A stretch of 64,000 nt of DNA, from assembly GCA_021014325.1 (NCBI GenBank), contig CM037471.1, forward strand, positions 21,162,818 to 21,226,817, read 5' to 3'. The DNA is from Plazaster borealis. Lineage: Eukaryota > Echinodermata > Asteroidea > Forcipulatida > Labidiasteridae. The translations under genes were made by a program, and so were the position numbers. The notes under the pieces are model-generated. The model worked only from the letters and a program-made list of their open reading frames with translations, made no database searches and was not told where the DNA came from. Every line of letters starts with the position of its first letter. Position 1 is the stretch's first letter. Positions 1 through 15,300 of the stretch are shown piece after piece.

Positions 1-261
1 ATCATTTGTTTTCACTTTCACATTCTAAGTCACTGAGTGGTTACAGACTCTTCCACACTTAAAACATCAAGGGAAAAGTATCAAAATTAACTTTTTAAGG
101 ACAGTATTTATTGGCCGACATGTGGTAATAAGTGTTGCTGGACCATCCTTCCCTTCTATACTTTAGCGCACGACGACGCTGGGATTAAGCCGTAGTAGCC
201 GTAGCCACCAATTTGAACCTGGCCCAATAATTATGGACAATGTTTTCCTTCTTGGTTGCAG

Positions 262-378
262 ATACTGGATCTTGTGGAGAGGCAACCTGTGAATTTATCT
301 GCACTGACATCGACGATGGACACTACTGCTCATGTCTACCGGGTTATAAACAAATAGCAGGAGACCTTGGATGTGAAG
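262..378 (+). CDS. LRP2-like exon: EGF-like domain
   Basis: Follows a ...ttgcag acceptor and ends before gttggt. The frame has six cysteines in EGF spacing (C-x4-C-x3-C, then C-x-C and a last C) and the typical CxPGY core. The exon begins with two bases of a split codon, so the gene continues to the left of the window. The last base joins the next exon to make Asp of DINEC. Confidence 0.85.
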
Positions 379-3300
379 GTTGGTAGAGAATGGAGGTTGA
401 TTTAAGTAAATTTAATAATTCAATGTGTGATTATCCTTTTTAAACAGCAATCATTTTGTGACGGTCGGAGATTACTCGGTCAGCCATTAGTGAAAAGATG
501 ATCACGTGGTCGATCAGGGAATAAAGTGGTTTAGACAGTTTTGCAGACAAATTTTATGGTTTCGCATTTGATGTTGTAATGTGAGTAGGCACTCACCATG
601 GTTTCCAGAACCTTCACAGCTGATAATCTGACTTAATATGCTGGAATCTTACCTCCCATTGAGCTGAATATAATGACAAACAATGTATGTTACATTTGTA
701 TAACAACAGAAAAAAAGGTCTGTAATCAGGGGGTTACACAACAACCCCCGGAAAGGGATTTTATAAGCTAAGTTTTCCAGAACCTCTTGTCTTTGTACGG
801 ATGAAACGAAACGTATCCAGTAGGTGCCTGCCTGTGCACGCCACACAATGGAAAGTCCAGATGGATAAAAATGTGGAGGAAAATCCGAAGTTGTTCCGGG
901 CAATAAAAAAAGTCAGTCGTGAGTCTGCCCAAAACATTTTTTATGTACCCACGTCATCAGACATGAAGTGGTGAAATGACTTGTCTGTACTGTTCTTCAA
1001 CAGTTTTTCTGTTTGATGGTGCAAAACTCTTGAAAGGGGGGCTCTTCTGGGAAAGAATAATCGTTTACACGTCTCTTCAGCCTCCAAATATTCACAATTG
1101 AATCACATGATTTGTCTTTTTATTTATGAAGATATCAACGAATGTCTCGGCAATCCGTGTACACAAATTTGTAACAATTCTAAGGGTAGCTACAGATGTG
1201 GTTGTTTCCGAGGTTATGTTGATCAAGGCACCGACGGAAAAAAATGCAAAGCAGACGGTAAGTTGTCCAAACTAGAGCCTCGCCCTCCCCTCGCTCTAAA
1301 AAGTCAGGAATGAACCAAAACATCCCCATACAAAAATGTATAGACCCATTTTTCTCAGAATGATGTCATCAGATGTTTTGAATGTTTAAAAATTTTGCAC
1401 TGTAAGGGTATTGAATACAATGGCAATTTACACCATTTCAACGTGAGGTTAGAGACTTGTAATTTTCTCCCACTCACATGAGGACTCTATCTATTGGAAA
1501 ATGAGTACATCACAAAATTGAATTTGACATTTCCCTTCCTCTGTCAACAATTGCAAAAAAATGCAGCCTATTTTCTTCCTGTAAGTATCTGAATGTTTAC
1601 TGTTGGCTTTTCATACAGGACCTCCAAAGATCGTTGTCTTCGCTGACGGCCCAGAAATTCGAAGATTCGAGGAATCGGAATACACTGACATTATCATAGA
1701 ACAAGGATCCGTGCAGGATGTAGATTTCGATGTCACGTCAAGTAAGTTTTTACAAATTTGGTTTTCTGCCAAATATTCTTGAGAGAATATTCGTTTTTGC
1801 TTTTCTTGCTGGGACTGGTGAGAATTATTCTAAAAAGTATTCTTGCGTCCTTAAATCCAACAAGACTTGACAAATATTAGTTCAAGATAAATGAAATTGA
1901 AAGCTATTTTTTGTGACAAATAAAGCAAAGGTCAGTGTGAACTATAACAAAGTCTAAACCATCTTGTGAGGTTTGCGGAGAAGCCATGTACATAAAACTC
2001 TCTCTATGAGTTGTGGTGGTTCTGAAAAGAACGGATGGTTTGATGACTTCATGTTTCTGAACAACTTCTTCATTTTCTCCTGAAGATGATCAGAGCATAC
2101 TTATTGAAGTGTTGAGTTTTCAAACCACCGGTTCTTTTCAGAACCACCACAACTCACAGAGTTTTATATATACAAATTGTGTTACCTCAAACCTCACTTG
2201 ATTGTGTTCCCGCCATGCGAAGTTTCAAATCCTACTCATGTACATGGTGTTACTGCAAAACTTACTAGATTGTATCACCACCATGCAAAGTTTCAAATCC
2301 TACTCATGTACATGGTGTTACAGCAAACCTTACAAGATTGTATCACCACCATGCAAAGATTCAAATCCTACTCATGTACATGGTGTTACTGCAAAACTTA
2401 CTAGATTGTATCACCACCATGCAAAGTTTCAAATCCTACTCATGTACATGGTGTTACAGCAAACCTTACAAGATTGTATCACCACCATGCAAAGATTCAA
2501 ATCCTACTCATGTACATGGTGTTACAGCAAACCTTACGAGATTGTATCTCCACCATGCAAAGTTTCAAATCCTACTCATGTACATGGTGTTCCTGCAAAA
2601 CTTACTAGATTGTTATTATTATTATTATATATTTCTGGTAATGAAACCAAGGATGCCTCACAAGTGAACTTAATCACTGTAGCTCGAAAGCCTGAGGAAA
2701 CCTGTAAATGAGGGTGCTTGCAATGTGAACCAGAAACACCGGGGTTAAACCCCTACTCTTCCACGATAAGTGTTCTGGGTTCTTTTACGTGCACTACCAA
2801 TCCATAGTACACGGGACCAACGGCTTTACGTCCCATCCGAAGGACGAAGCATGTGGTTAAGTGTCTTGCTAAAGGACACAAGTGTAACGACTGGGATTCG
2901 AACCCACACTCTGCTGATCAGAAACATCAGAGCTTGAGTTCGGTGTTCTTATCCGCTCGGCCACGACACGCCACACGCCATCTTTGCATGGTGGTATCAC
3001 CACCATGCAAAGATTCAAATCCTACTCATGTCCATGATGCTACTGCAAACCTCACTAGATTGTATCTCCACCAATTAAAGTATCAAATCCTACTCATGTA
3101 GATGGTGATACTGCAAACCTTACTAGATTGTATCTCCACCATGCAAAGTTTCAAATCCAACTCATGTACATGGTGTTACTGCAAAACTTACTAGATTGTA
3201 TCACCACCATGCAAAGTTTCAAATCCTACTTATGTACATGGTGTTACAGCAAACCTTACAAGATTGTATCACCACCATGCAAAGATTCAAATCCTACTCA

Positions 3301-6300
3301 TGTACATGGTGTTACTGCAAAACTTACTAGATTGTATCACCACCATGCAAAGTTTCAAATCCTACTCATGTACATGGTGTTACAGCAAACCTTACAAGAT
3401 TGTATCACCACCATGCAAAGATTCAAATCCTACTCATGTACATGGTGTTACAGCAAACCTTACGAGATTGTATCTCCACCATGCAAAGTTTCAAATCCTA
3501 CTCATGTACATGGTGTTCCTGCAAAACTTACTAGATTGTATCACCACCATGCAAAGATTCAAATCCTACTCATGTCCATGATGCTACTGCAAACCTCACT
3601 AGATTGTATCTCCACCAATTAAAGTATCAAATCCTACTCATGTAGATGGTGATACTGCAAACCTTACTAGATTGTATCTCCACCATGCAAAGTTTCAAAT
3701 CCAACTCATGTACATGGTGTTACTGCAAACCTATTACTAGATTGTATTCCCGCCATGCAAAGTTTCAAATCCTACAAAGCTATTAACTAGCATCAATCAT
3801 GTAGCCTCCTCTCAATACGTTATTTCTAGGTGCTATTTACTGGGTGGATAAGTCACTTGGCACTGTAGTGAGAGCTTTGTTCCCAACCAGCCTTGATCAG
3901 AAGGTCACACCGCAGAAGATTGTCAAAAATCTTAATCAACCTGTGGGAATCTCTGTTGACTGGGCCTCTGGGTAAGTGACATTTAAGTCTAATTTAGTTA
4001 ACGGGGAAACAAAATCAGAAATTGATTTCATCTCGGGACAAAAAGTCTGACTTTGAATCACAAAGTGATAAAAAAAAAATCACTGTAAGAAATGTTGGTG
4101 AAATGTCCTCTTGCTTTCTGTTGTCGACTTTTAAGGAAATCCTCTTGTATTTTTTCTTAAGAATCTTTCAAAAACTACTACTATTTAAAGTTTTTTTTTG
4201 TTACTTTTTATAACAAAGTAAAAAGTAAAGTCTGTCCTCAGCCAATGTGGCTCATCAGGCCGGTGTTTATATCCGGTTTCATTAGAACTCTTGACGGGGC
4301 TCAAGGCCAAAACTCAAGTTGCCCGTAAAGATGGTGTCTATACCAGGAAATTTCTATTTCAGTTGTAATACACACTTTTTCTTTTGACAGTTTGTTGCTC
4401 ATGCCGTTTTAAATTGATGTTAACTCTGCTTTGTCAAAGATTATGAAAGACATAAAAAGTGGGATTGTGCAAAACCTTACAAATATTTGTCACCATAGCA
4501 GGTACTCAATTTACCCAATGTTTTTTTATTTTATAGAAATGTTTATTGGCTGGACTATGGGGATAAGTCACCACCGTCGGGACGATCCAGACGGGACACT
4601 CAGTTCACTGGCCCTAGGGTTGCTGTCTCTAAAGTTGATGGTCGCTATGTAAAGAATTTGATCACAACCGATCTGCACAAGCCAACCGCTATTGTCGTCA
4701 ATCCTCGTCGTGGGTAAGTCCAATAATATTAAAGGGGTGTATTGTGAAGTATGAGAAACAGGGGGAGACTTACGGGGGTGTGGGTGTATGGCTACAGACA
4801 CACCAGGTGAAATCATTGTTCTGAAAGATGGTGTACCTAGTACTTCTGGTACCATGTAGCATCTCAAAGTCTTCCATGGCTTCCATTAGTATTCTTTACA
4901 GTGTTGTAGTTGAGACCAAAAAGTCTGAGACCAAGACCAAGACTTCGCCTCCGAGACAGAGACTGAGACCAAGACCAAAATGTCTGAAATAGCATTTAGG
5001 TATCGCAGGAGTTTGAAATTGTCAAAACATTGTATCTCGCTTAACATAGCCCAGATGTGCCCACATAACAAGTATTGGCTGAGATATGATTCTTTTGCAC
5101 GGAGTGTGAAATGTAACGTTTGTGCATAACCAAGATCAAACGTTTTTACAAAATCGAGATACAACATTTGTGCAAAATCGAAATATGTTTTTTTTTTGCA
5201 GAGCTCAGATACAACGTTTTTGCACTGACTCAATGACATATATGCATTGTGTTGCATTAAACTTTGCAACTACTGTTTTTATTTCACAGTGTTATGTACT
5301 GGACTGACACTGGTGACATACCCAAGATCGAGATGAACTGGATGAATGGAGAGGGTCGTAAAGTCTTGGTAAAGGAGGGCATCTCTAACCCCACCGGTAT
5401 CACGATAGACTTTGCAAACTACGACACCGTCTACTTTTGTGACAACAAGGAGAATGTGATTGAATCAATGAGCTGGAACGGGACGCAACGGAAAGTCCTC
5501 AAATCTGGCAGCAGTAGGTTTTTAAAGTGATCTATTTTAACAAATTGTTACTTTTTACTTCTGACTGTTCTTTCTAGGTGAGAGGATCAGATATAAGTCA
5601 TCTTGCTGTCTGACCCATACTTTTATTCAGTCTGCACCAAAATCAAAAACACACTTGGCATCGGCACAGGATGTTACATGCAAAGGAACCTTCAAGAGTC
5701 TCAAGTTACAAGTCCATGTTGGCGCGGGGGCTATCACAAAATGGCAACCAGAGTTCTAGTGAATTAGTCAAACTGCTGGCAGTTGTTTTTTCTTAGTTGG
5801 TGGAACATAACAAAAGTTGTTGATACTGACTATGTATACTGCAATGTAAAAGTACATTAGCCAGTTTTGTACCTATTTGAAGATTTGGGGAATTCTGGGG
5901 CCCTTTTCGACACCACAAGGCTTGGGCTCCGGCTAAGGCTCTGGCTAAGGCTCCGGCTTAGGCTCCGGCTTAGGCTCCGTCCGCTCATTTTCAAACCACG
6001 TAAGGAACGCACACATTTTCTAAATAACTTGCCCAGTCTAAAGCCTAAGCCCATAAGCCCAAACCATGGCTATGAAAAGAGCCTATAGGTTCCCAGGCAT
6101 CTTACTTTATTGTGTCATGTAGCATGTGTCATGGCAGAGCGGTTTAGTACACCGAACTCTTTTTCTTGTGGTTAAGTCATCGGGGTGTGGGTTCGAATCC
6201 CAGTCATGAGCAAGATGCTTTACTATAATTGCTTCTCTTCACTGTGGGGTATAAATTGGTACCTGTGAAGGTAGAGTTTGATATACTGTTCGAAAAAAAC

Positions 6301-9300
6301 CTTTGGAGCCCCACAGCAGCCCCAAGGGAGCTGAGAAAGATTACAGGAATGTTATCGGCCCATTGACCAGGGCACTAATGTAAAGCACATTGATACGTAT
6401 TGATAAGTACTAATAGTTATTATGTGTGAGGGAATTGAATTGAGCACTTTAACGATTTAATATGGAGCTTTGTCAGAGCTTTACAGCTCAGTATGACACG
6501 GCTCCAGGGAAAACACCTAATGCAGCAACGCCATCACTACATCGTTATTGTATTGTATTTGAGCACTTGTCTTCACTCGCATGAAAGTCCTACTTCAGGA
6601 ATTGTTGATAACTCGTTTTCATTTCCTCATAGCTTTGGAGAATCCATTTTCTCTTGATGTGTTCGAGACATTTCTTCATTTTACTACGGAGCGAGCCGAC
6701 ATTAGTGGTAAGATAATGATACTGGACAAGCTCGGTAGAGGGGTAGTCGAGACCCTAGTAGAACGAGCCTACCTGCCCGGCGGAGTTGTTGTGTACCATG
6801 AGAAGAGATATCCAAAATATTGTAAGTAAATTGTTGAAGAAAATGCTACAATATTGAGTCAATTCTATATAAGCTTTAGTCAATTGTTCATACTCGGTAA
6901 AAAAAAAGTTTTATCCATGTTCACCCTCAATACCTAAGCTTACAACGGTTGGAAAGAGAAAGATCGGATATCTCCAATGGTGTTAAATTAAAATATGTTT
7001 GCTATTATGCAATCCTTTTAAAATAAAATGGAAAGATTTGAAATGCCAAACACTTACGGAGCGCCATATGCTTAGTACAAAACAGTGTTTTTAGAATCCA
7101 GTTTTCACATAAAGAAAGTAAGATCGAGAACTTGGCTGTGTATTGAGCTATCTCTTTGCTTTTGTATTCTATGAAAGGGAATTTAATAGACAAGAGTTTT
7201 CTTTACTTACTTTACTCTGAAATGAAATATTTAGTGTGACAACAAGAGTTAATCAAAATGGCCTCTGAATCGGCAGAGCTGTTTTGTAAGATAATGGGCT
7301 TAACGTTTCAGTGGCCAAACAATTTTGGTCACCAGCGGCTGTTTATGTCAAAACAATTTGATAACGAGAGGGTTATATACCCCCCTCCATTTGTTTTGTT
7401 TCTTGTTTACAGTGGAAGGCAAGTGTAAGGGTAGCCCATGTAGTCATCTGTGTCTGCTGATGCCAACTGACGGCTACAAATGTGCCTGTCCGAATAATGA
7501 CGACTTCGAGTCCGGCAGTGAAACCAACTGCATGAGTGGTGAGCATGACCAGGAAACAATTAACGTCTTGAGAACGGATCACCAACAGTTTGAGATTTTC
7601 ATAACGGAGTTGTTAAAAACAAAACAACTTCAGTACATATGGAAAGGTTTGCGGAACACCATGTAATGATTACATGGTGTTACCGCAAACCTTTCCATAT
7701 CGTATTTCCACCATGCAAAGTTTCAAATCTTACTGAACTTCAGTACAGTTTAAGTTTCTAAACGCTTACACAATTACGTTTGGGAGGAAGCATCAGTGTT
7801 CACTGTAATAAGCCAATAGACTGTGCAAAAGACTTGTGCATATTTAACCCTTTAGAGACCATAGTGCCAGCCAGAAACAGCTCGTACCAAAATGCCCATA
7901 GCGGCCCAAACGGCTGCTAGACCTGACCTACTTTCACTCATACAAAAAGGTGAAAGTGAAACCAGGCTTTCTGCTTGTTCTCAACCATACACTCTTGCTT
8001 TGCTGAGATGTAGAACAAAGAGCCATTCCAACAGCTTTATTCCACGTACTGCATCTCTTTGGAACTCCTTGCCTGGTGAATGTTTCCCTCCATCCTACAG
8101 TCTAGACTGTTTTAAGAGGAATATCAATTCCTACATTCAGCTCCCCTGAGTTATTTTTCAACTTAATTTTTTTTTTCTTGTAGGCCCTCACCAAGATTGG
8201 CATTTAGCCTTTATAGACTGTGCAAGTCTCGCGCATATAAAAAAAAAGAAAAAAATCTTGAACGAAGACTATATTTTTCTATGAAATCAAATCGTCTTTT
8301 TAAATTATATTTATACAAAATTCTTTAAAATAAAAATACCCATAGCAAGTTGTTATTAAATGTAACATTGTGTTCTGGTAATTTTTAATCTCAAGAAAAA
8401 CATATTTGGTTCAAACTGAACTACACACATTTAACTCTCTACTGAAACTGAAGTAATTAAAGTGGATGATTTTCTTATGTTTGACTGTTTCAGCTAAAGC
8501 ACTACCTATCACTATACCTGGCCTTCCCGAATGCAAATGTGAGAATGGTGGGTCATGCATCGAACAAGGAAAATGCCAGTAAGTGTATGATGGCTTTTGG
8601 CTGTGACTTAAGGCTAGCTCACCTCATCCCTGCAATTGAAGCCAGTAGCCAAAGATAACCACAGCTGTGTTCATGAGTTGGCTGTGGCTATTGGTGCTTC
8701 ATCTCTGTGACTGAAGACGGCAGCCAATAGTCACAGCCAAAGAACCAAGGCTGTGTTCATTTTTAATGGCTTTGGATGTGGCTAATGGCTAGATTATTGC
8801 TTCAGCCAATGTGTCATCAGTGTCATGGAAGCCAGCTGCTGATAGCAACAGTCAAAGACAACTAAGGCTGTGCTCATGTGTAATGGCTTCGGCTGTGGCG
8901 AATGGCTAGATTGTTGCTTCTGCCCATTTGGATGACATGGGGGGCTAGTGCATAAAGCGCTCGCCTCTCACCTCTGTGGCCCTGGTTTGATTCCTGGCTA
9001 AGGCCATGTGAGTAGAGTTATGCGTTGGTTCTCTCCTATGCCACAAGGGTTTTTCTCCGGGCCCTCCGCTTTTCCTCCCTCCTGGAAAAATCAAACCTTT
9101 TCGATCTCTGGCTGTGCTCCATGATCATATGTGGGTTGATGTGGCTGGCTGCCAAAGGAGGCCTTGCATGCCTGCTTCTCGAACACATAGCCGCGTCTTC
9201 GCATCCATTTCGCCTTCCTAGCTGCAAGTAAGGATGATTAGCCTCCCAAATTATCATTTTTTGTACTTAATCACTGTCACTGAAGCCAGTAGCCGATAAC

Positions 9301-12300
9301 AACAGCCAATGACAACCAAGGCTGTGTTCATGTGTAATGACTCTGGCTGTGGCTAGATTGCTGCTTTTGCCCCATTTGTACTTCAGTACTGTCACTGAAG
9401 CCAGCCACAGCCAAATACATCCAAGGTTGTGCGTAACATGCTAGGCCTGTATTACTGTGTAAAATAATTATAACTAAAGTGAAAAGTTTAAAAAGACTTA
9501 TATTTCCTGCCACAATTCCAGGTGTTCAGCAGGATTTGAAGGTGACACTTGCTCTAAAAGATCTGCATACAAGGGTGGTCCAGGTAAAGTGGCTTCTAGT
9601 ATTTTTGGGGGGTCGTTACAAAATAGTTTTAAAGGAACATTACAGAATTGGTTTTTGCTAGCTGGCAGTGTAAGCACTTTATATAATCCACCATATACAT
9701 AAACTGACAAACCTGTAGAAGTTTGAGATCGATCGGCCATCTGAGTCACGAGAAACTAGTGAAAAACCGATTACACATTTGCATGTGTTATACAATGAAT
9801 GAATAAAACGCTCATGAGCGATAAACTCCAATCGGAAATTAGTTTTATTTATTTCTCATCAAATGGCATTTCAGACAGAAATATTTCTAGGGATGTTTTC
9901 TACTATCATCATCATTAGACCGTGTAAGTTTTATGTAAATCTGTGATCTTAAAGAAAATTTTAATTACCAGTTCTGTAACGGTCCTTTAATATTACTAAA
10001 CAACGCATGGCTTTATGCAATGATTTCCAGCCATGAGTTGAATTTTACGTATGAATAATGCATGGATCTGTGCAATTACTTCTAACCATGATTGAAATGT
10101 TACTGAATATTGCATGGCTCTGTGGGATTATTTCCAGCCGTGATTTGAATATTATGTATGAATAATGCATGGATCTGTGCAAGGACATTCTAACCATGAT
10201 GGAAATGTTATTAAATATTGCATGGCTCTGTGCCATGATTTCCAGGCATGATTTGAATATTACGTATGAATAATGCATGGATCTGTGCAATGATTTCTAG
10301 ACATGATTGAAATGTTACTGAATATAGCATGGCTCTGTGTGATGATTCAGCCATGATTTGAATTTTACTTATGAATAATGCATGGTTCTGTGCAATGATT
10401 TCTAGACATGATTGAAATGTTATTGAATAATGCATGGATCTGTGCAATGATTGCTAGCCATGATTTGAATATTACTGAATAATGCATGGCTTTGTTCAAT
10501 GACTTTCAGCCAAGATTTGAATTTTGATAATCTATGACTTTGTTTCCAAGTCCAACCCATAATTTGAATATTAATGACTAATGTTTGTTTATATTTTCAG
10601 CTGGCGGGGCGGTGGCAGCTCCTATTGTCATCATTATCCTCATCATCATTGCTGCAGTCGTTGGATTTGTTTTCTACCGTCGTCGATCAATGTATGTAGA
10701 CCTCCAACAAAAAATTACTCAAAGACTAAAAACAGAGTCAGTTGTTGGTCTCTCCCACATCCATGTGTCAATTGGGCTGGATTGAGTTTGTTTTATCTCA
10801 TTTTATTTTCTCTCATTTTATTTTCTCTCATTTTATTATCTCATGTCAACATTCAAATGCGCGTTACAAAGATGTAATTTACGCTGATGAGGGACAAAGA
10901 GAAAAACTAGACCAGATAGGTTGTGTGTGAATGGTACGTCCATAGCTTTGGTTGTTGTCATTTTCTTTTAGGGTAACACTGAAGGAACCATAGCCCTAAG
11001 TCAAAGCAACATCTTTGAATCAAAGTTTCTCTTATCACGTGGACTAGCCATGGGGGCCTAATTTCATTTCAAAATTTCAAGTAGTAGGTCAAATAGTACA
11101 GGTGTGATATATTCCCTAGTTTTGGTGAGTGTGACAATCCTTTTGCCATGTTTTTATATTCGTTGTAGCTGAAGGTTTGTGGTGTTTTTATATGGAGTGT
11201 GTTTTAAAACAAAATGTCTGTTCATGATTATCATTTAATTTTAAAGGAATTCCAAGCCCAAAGTAGATGGCAGCGTAAGCTATCGTGGAGGAGCCAATAT
11301 TGAGATGCCAGGTCAGCCTTCTGCAACGACTGGAGGGGTAAGCTAGTTAGCTCTTAATTTTTAGCTTTATGGAACGTTCCTACCGTTCCGACTTTTGAGA
11401 TGCTTCCTTTGAATTATTTACTGCTCCCAAAGTCTGGTTTGCTGTCATCCTTTTTTTAATGATACATTTAACTGAAAAGTTTTTTGTTTTTGCCTCATTC
11501 AAGATGACATTTGCTATTCTGTGCCCCATTGTGTAAGAGAAATTGTTTAAGAACAAGGCAAATGTCAAATTCAATTTTATGATGTACTCGTTTTCCAATA
11601 GATAGAGTCCTCATGTGAGTGGGGAAAACATTACAATTTTCTAACCTTACGTTAACTCGGTGTAAATAGCCTGACTTTCAATTATATTTAATCAAAACAG
11701 CCTTGAATTTGACATTTTGTCTGACGAAATATTCCTCCTTGGAATGTAAAGACCCATTAATTGTTGAAATCCAATGACGTCATATTTCAAATTTCGCTCT
11801 GAAAAAGTCAGTAATGAACCAAAACATCCCGTAAAAAAATGTACTCTCAGAATGATGTCATCGGATGTTTTGGATATCGACATATTTGCACTGGAAGGGT
11901 ATCGTTTGCAATGGCAATTTTCACAATTTTTAACGTGAGGTTAGAGACTTGTAATTTGTTCCCCACTCACATGAGGACTCTATTTATTGAAAAATTAGTA
12001 CATCACAAAATTAATTTTGACATTTCCCTTACTCTTTAACAAAATGTGAGATTTTGACAACTGAATTGAAGTGGGCTACTGCCCGGGAAATTTAGATTTT
12101 ATTTCATGTGTGCTGCAGGCAGTACTGAAACTTGTTGAATTTGTTTGTATGTATGATGATTTAATAATAAGGGAATAAAAGAGTGGCGACGAGTTCTTAA
12201 ACGGCCATTTAAAACCGGCAGGGTCGTGGCCGGAGCCGAAGGCGAGGGCCTTTATTGCACGGCGACGACCCTGCAAGGTTTTAAACGGCCGTTTAAGAAC

Positions 12301-15300
12301 GAGTCCCTACTCTTTTATTTCCATTCATAAATGCCCTTATGTTGAAAAGCGAAACAAAAAATACAAGTAGGCCTATAGACAATCTGTGACAATCTGTTTG
12401 AATTGTTTAGCGAATTTTCGAAGTTTGTACATTTCAAAAATTTGTGTAAAATTCTGTTTTGTTCGCGTTGGTTTGTGTGTACGCGCGTGTACAAAACGAT
12501 TACGCGCGGATACTAATAGTTATGTACTGCGTTCTGCGTAAGTAAATTGGCGTAAATGTGCATGCGCGCCCAACACACGAAGCCAGCCGGTCTTAAACAG
12601 CTCCAGCTGTGTCTTTATCAGCCGTTTAAACACCCCCACGTGACGCGTTCTCCACCAATAGGAGTAGCGAAACTGTCTGGAGTATTTATGAATAAGAATT
12701 AATAATAATAATTACAAAAATTATATTGCTCCCTTTACAAATAAATGATCAAAAACACATAACACATTTTAAAATGCACAGAATGGAAGAGAAAGATAAA
12801 GAAAAAAAGACTGGTCACCAGGCCAGTGCCCAAACCTCAATAAGGGAATAAAAGAGTAGGCGATGAGTTCTTAAACGGCCGTTTAAAACCGGCAGGGTCG
12901 TGGCCGTGTGATAAAGGCCCGAGCCGAAGGCGAGGGCCTTTATTGCACGGCGACGACCCTGCAAGGTTTTAAACGGCCGTTTAAGAACGAGTCCCTACTC
13001 TTTTATTCCCATTCATAAATGCCCTTATGTTGAAAAGCGAAACAAAAAATACAAGTAGGCCTATAGACAATCTGTGACAATCTGTTTGAATTGTTTAGCG
13101 AATTTTCGAAGTTTGTACATTTCAAAAATTTGTGTAAAATTCTGTTTTGTTCGCGTTGGTTTGTGTGTACGCGCGTGTACAAAACGATTACGCGCGGATA
13201 CTAATAGTTATGTACTGCATTCCGCGTAAGTAAATTGGCGTAAATGTGCATGCGCGCCCAACACGCGAAGCCAGCCGGTCTTAAACAGCTCCAGCTGTGT
13301 CTTTATCAGCCGTTTAAACACCCCCACGTGACGTGCTCTCCACCAATAGGAATAGCGAAACTGTCTGGGGTATTTATGAATAAGAATTAATAATAATAAT
13401 TACAAAAATTATATTGCTCCCTTTACAAATAAATGATCAAAAACACATAACACATTTTAAAATGCACAGAATGGAAGAGAAAGATAAAGAAAAAAAGACT
13501 GGTCACCAGGCCAGTGCCCAAACCTCAATAAGGGAATAAAAGAGTAGGCGATGAGTTCTTAAACGGCCGTTTAAAACCGGCAGGGTCGTGGCCGTGTGAT
13601 AAAGGCCCGAGCCGAAGGCGAGGGCCTTTATTGCACGGCGACGACCCTGCAAGGTTTTAAACGGCCGTTTAAGAACTCATCGCCTACTCTTTTATTCCCA
13701 TTCATAAATGCCCTTATGTTGAAAAGCGAAACAAAAAATACAAGTAGGCCTATAGACAATCTGTGACAATCTGTTTGAATTGTTTAGCGAATTTTCGAAG
13801 TTTGTACATTTCAAAAATTTGTGTAAAATTCTGTTTTGTTCGCGTTGGTTTGTGTGTACGCGCGTGTACAAAACGATTACGCGCGGATACTAATAGTTAT
13901 GTACTGCATTCCGCGTAAGTAAATTGGCGTAAATGTGCATGCGCGCCCAACACGCGAAGCCAGCCGGTCTTAAACAGCTCCAGCTGTGTCTTTATCAGCC
14001 GTTTAAACACCCCCACGTGACGTGCTCTCCACCAATAGGAATAGCGAAACTGTCTGGGGTATTTATGAATAAGAATTAATAATAATAATTACAAAAATTA
14101 TATTGCTCCTTTACAAATAAATGATCAAAAACACATAACACATTTTAAAATGCACAGAATGGAAGAGAAAGATAAAGAAAAAGACTGGTCACCAGGCCAG
14201 TGCCCAAACCTCAATAAGGGAATAAAGAGTAGGCGATGAGTTCTTAAACGGCCGTTTAAAACCGGCAGGGTCGTGGCCGTGTGATAAAGGCCCGAGCCGA
14301 AGGCGAGGGCCTTTATTGCACGGCGACGACCCTGCAAGGTTTTAAACGGCCGTTTAAGAACTCATCGCCTACTCTTTTATTCCCATTCATAAATGCCCTT
14401 ATGTTGAAAAGCGAAACAAAAAATACAAGTAGGCCTATAGACAATCTGTGACAATCTGTTTGAATTGTTTAGCGAATTTTCGAAGTTTGTACATTTCAAA
14501 AATTTGTGTAAAATTCTGTTTTGTTCGCGTTGGTTTGTGTGTACGCGCGTGTACAAAACGATTACGCGCGGATACTAATAGTTATGTACTGCATTCCGCG
14601 TAAGTAAATTGGCGTAAATGTGCATGCGCGCCCAACACGCGAAGCCAGCCGGTCTTAAACAGCTCCAGCTGTGTCTTTATCAGCCGTTTAAACACCCCCA
14701 CGTGACGTGCTCTCCACCAATAGGAATAGCGAAACTGTCTGGGGTATTTATGAATAAGAATTAATAATAATAATTACAAAAATTATATTGCTCCCTTTAC
14801 AAATAAATGATCAAAAACACATAACACATTTTAAAATGCACAGAATGGAAGAGAAAGATAAAGAAAAAAAGACTGGTCACCAGGCCAGTGCCCAAACCTC
14901 AATAAGGGAATAAAAGAGTAGGCGACGAGTTCTTAAACGGCCGTTTAAAACCGGCAGGGTCGTGGCCGGAGCCGAAGGCGAGGGCCTTTATTGCACGGCG
15001 ACGACCCTGCAAGGTTTTAAACGGCCGTTTAAGAACGAGTCCCTACTCTTTTATTCCCATTCATAAATGCCCTTATGTTGAAAAGCGAAACAAAAAATAC
15101 AAGTAGGCCTATAGACAATCTGTGACAATCTGTTTGAATTGTTTAGCGAATTTTCGAAGTTTGTACATTTCAAAAATTTGTGTAAAATTCTGTTTTGTTC
15201 GCGTTGGTTTGTGTGTACGCGCGTGTACAAAACGATTTATCACACGGCCACGACCCTGCAAGGTTTTAAACGGCCGTTTAAGAACGAGTCACTACTCTTT

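Noticed and set aside
2202..3622. Long plus-strand frames rich in [17 protein letters not shown] words
   Set aside because: Direct translation of the 68-bp satellite in rotating phases; not coding.
2890..9000. Possible functional tRNA genes at B-box sequences (about 2890, 6190, 8985)
   Set aside because: B boxes are followed by SINE bodies and the cloverleaf does not pair cleanly; tRNA-derived SINEs explain them better.
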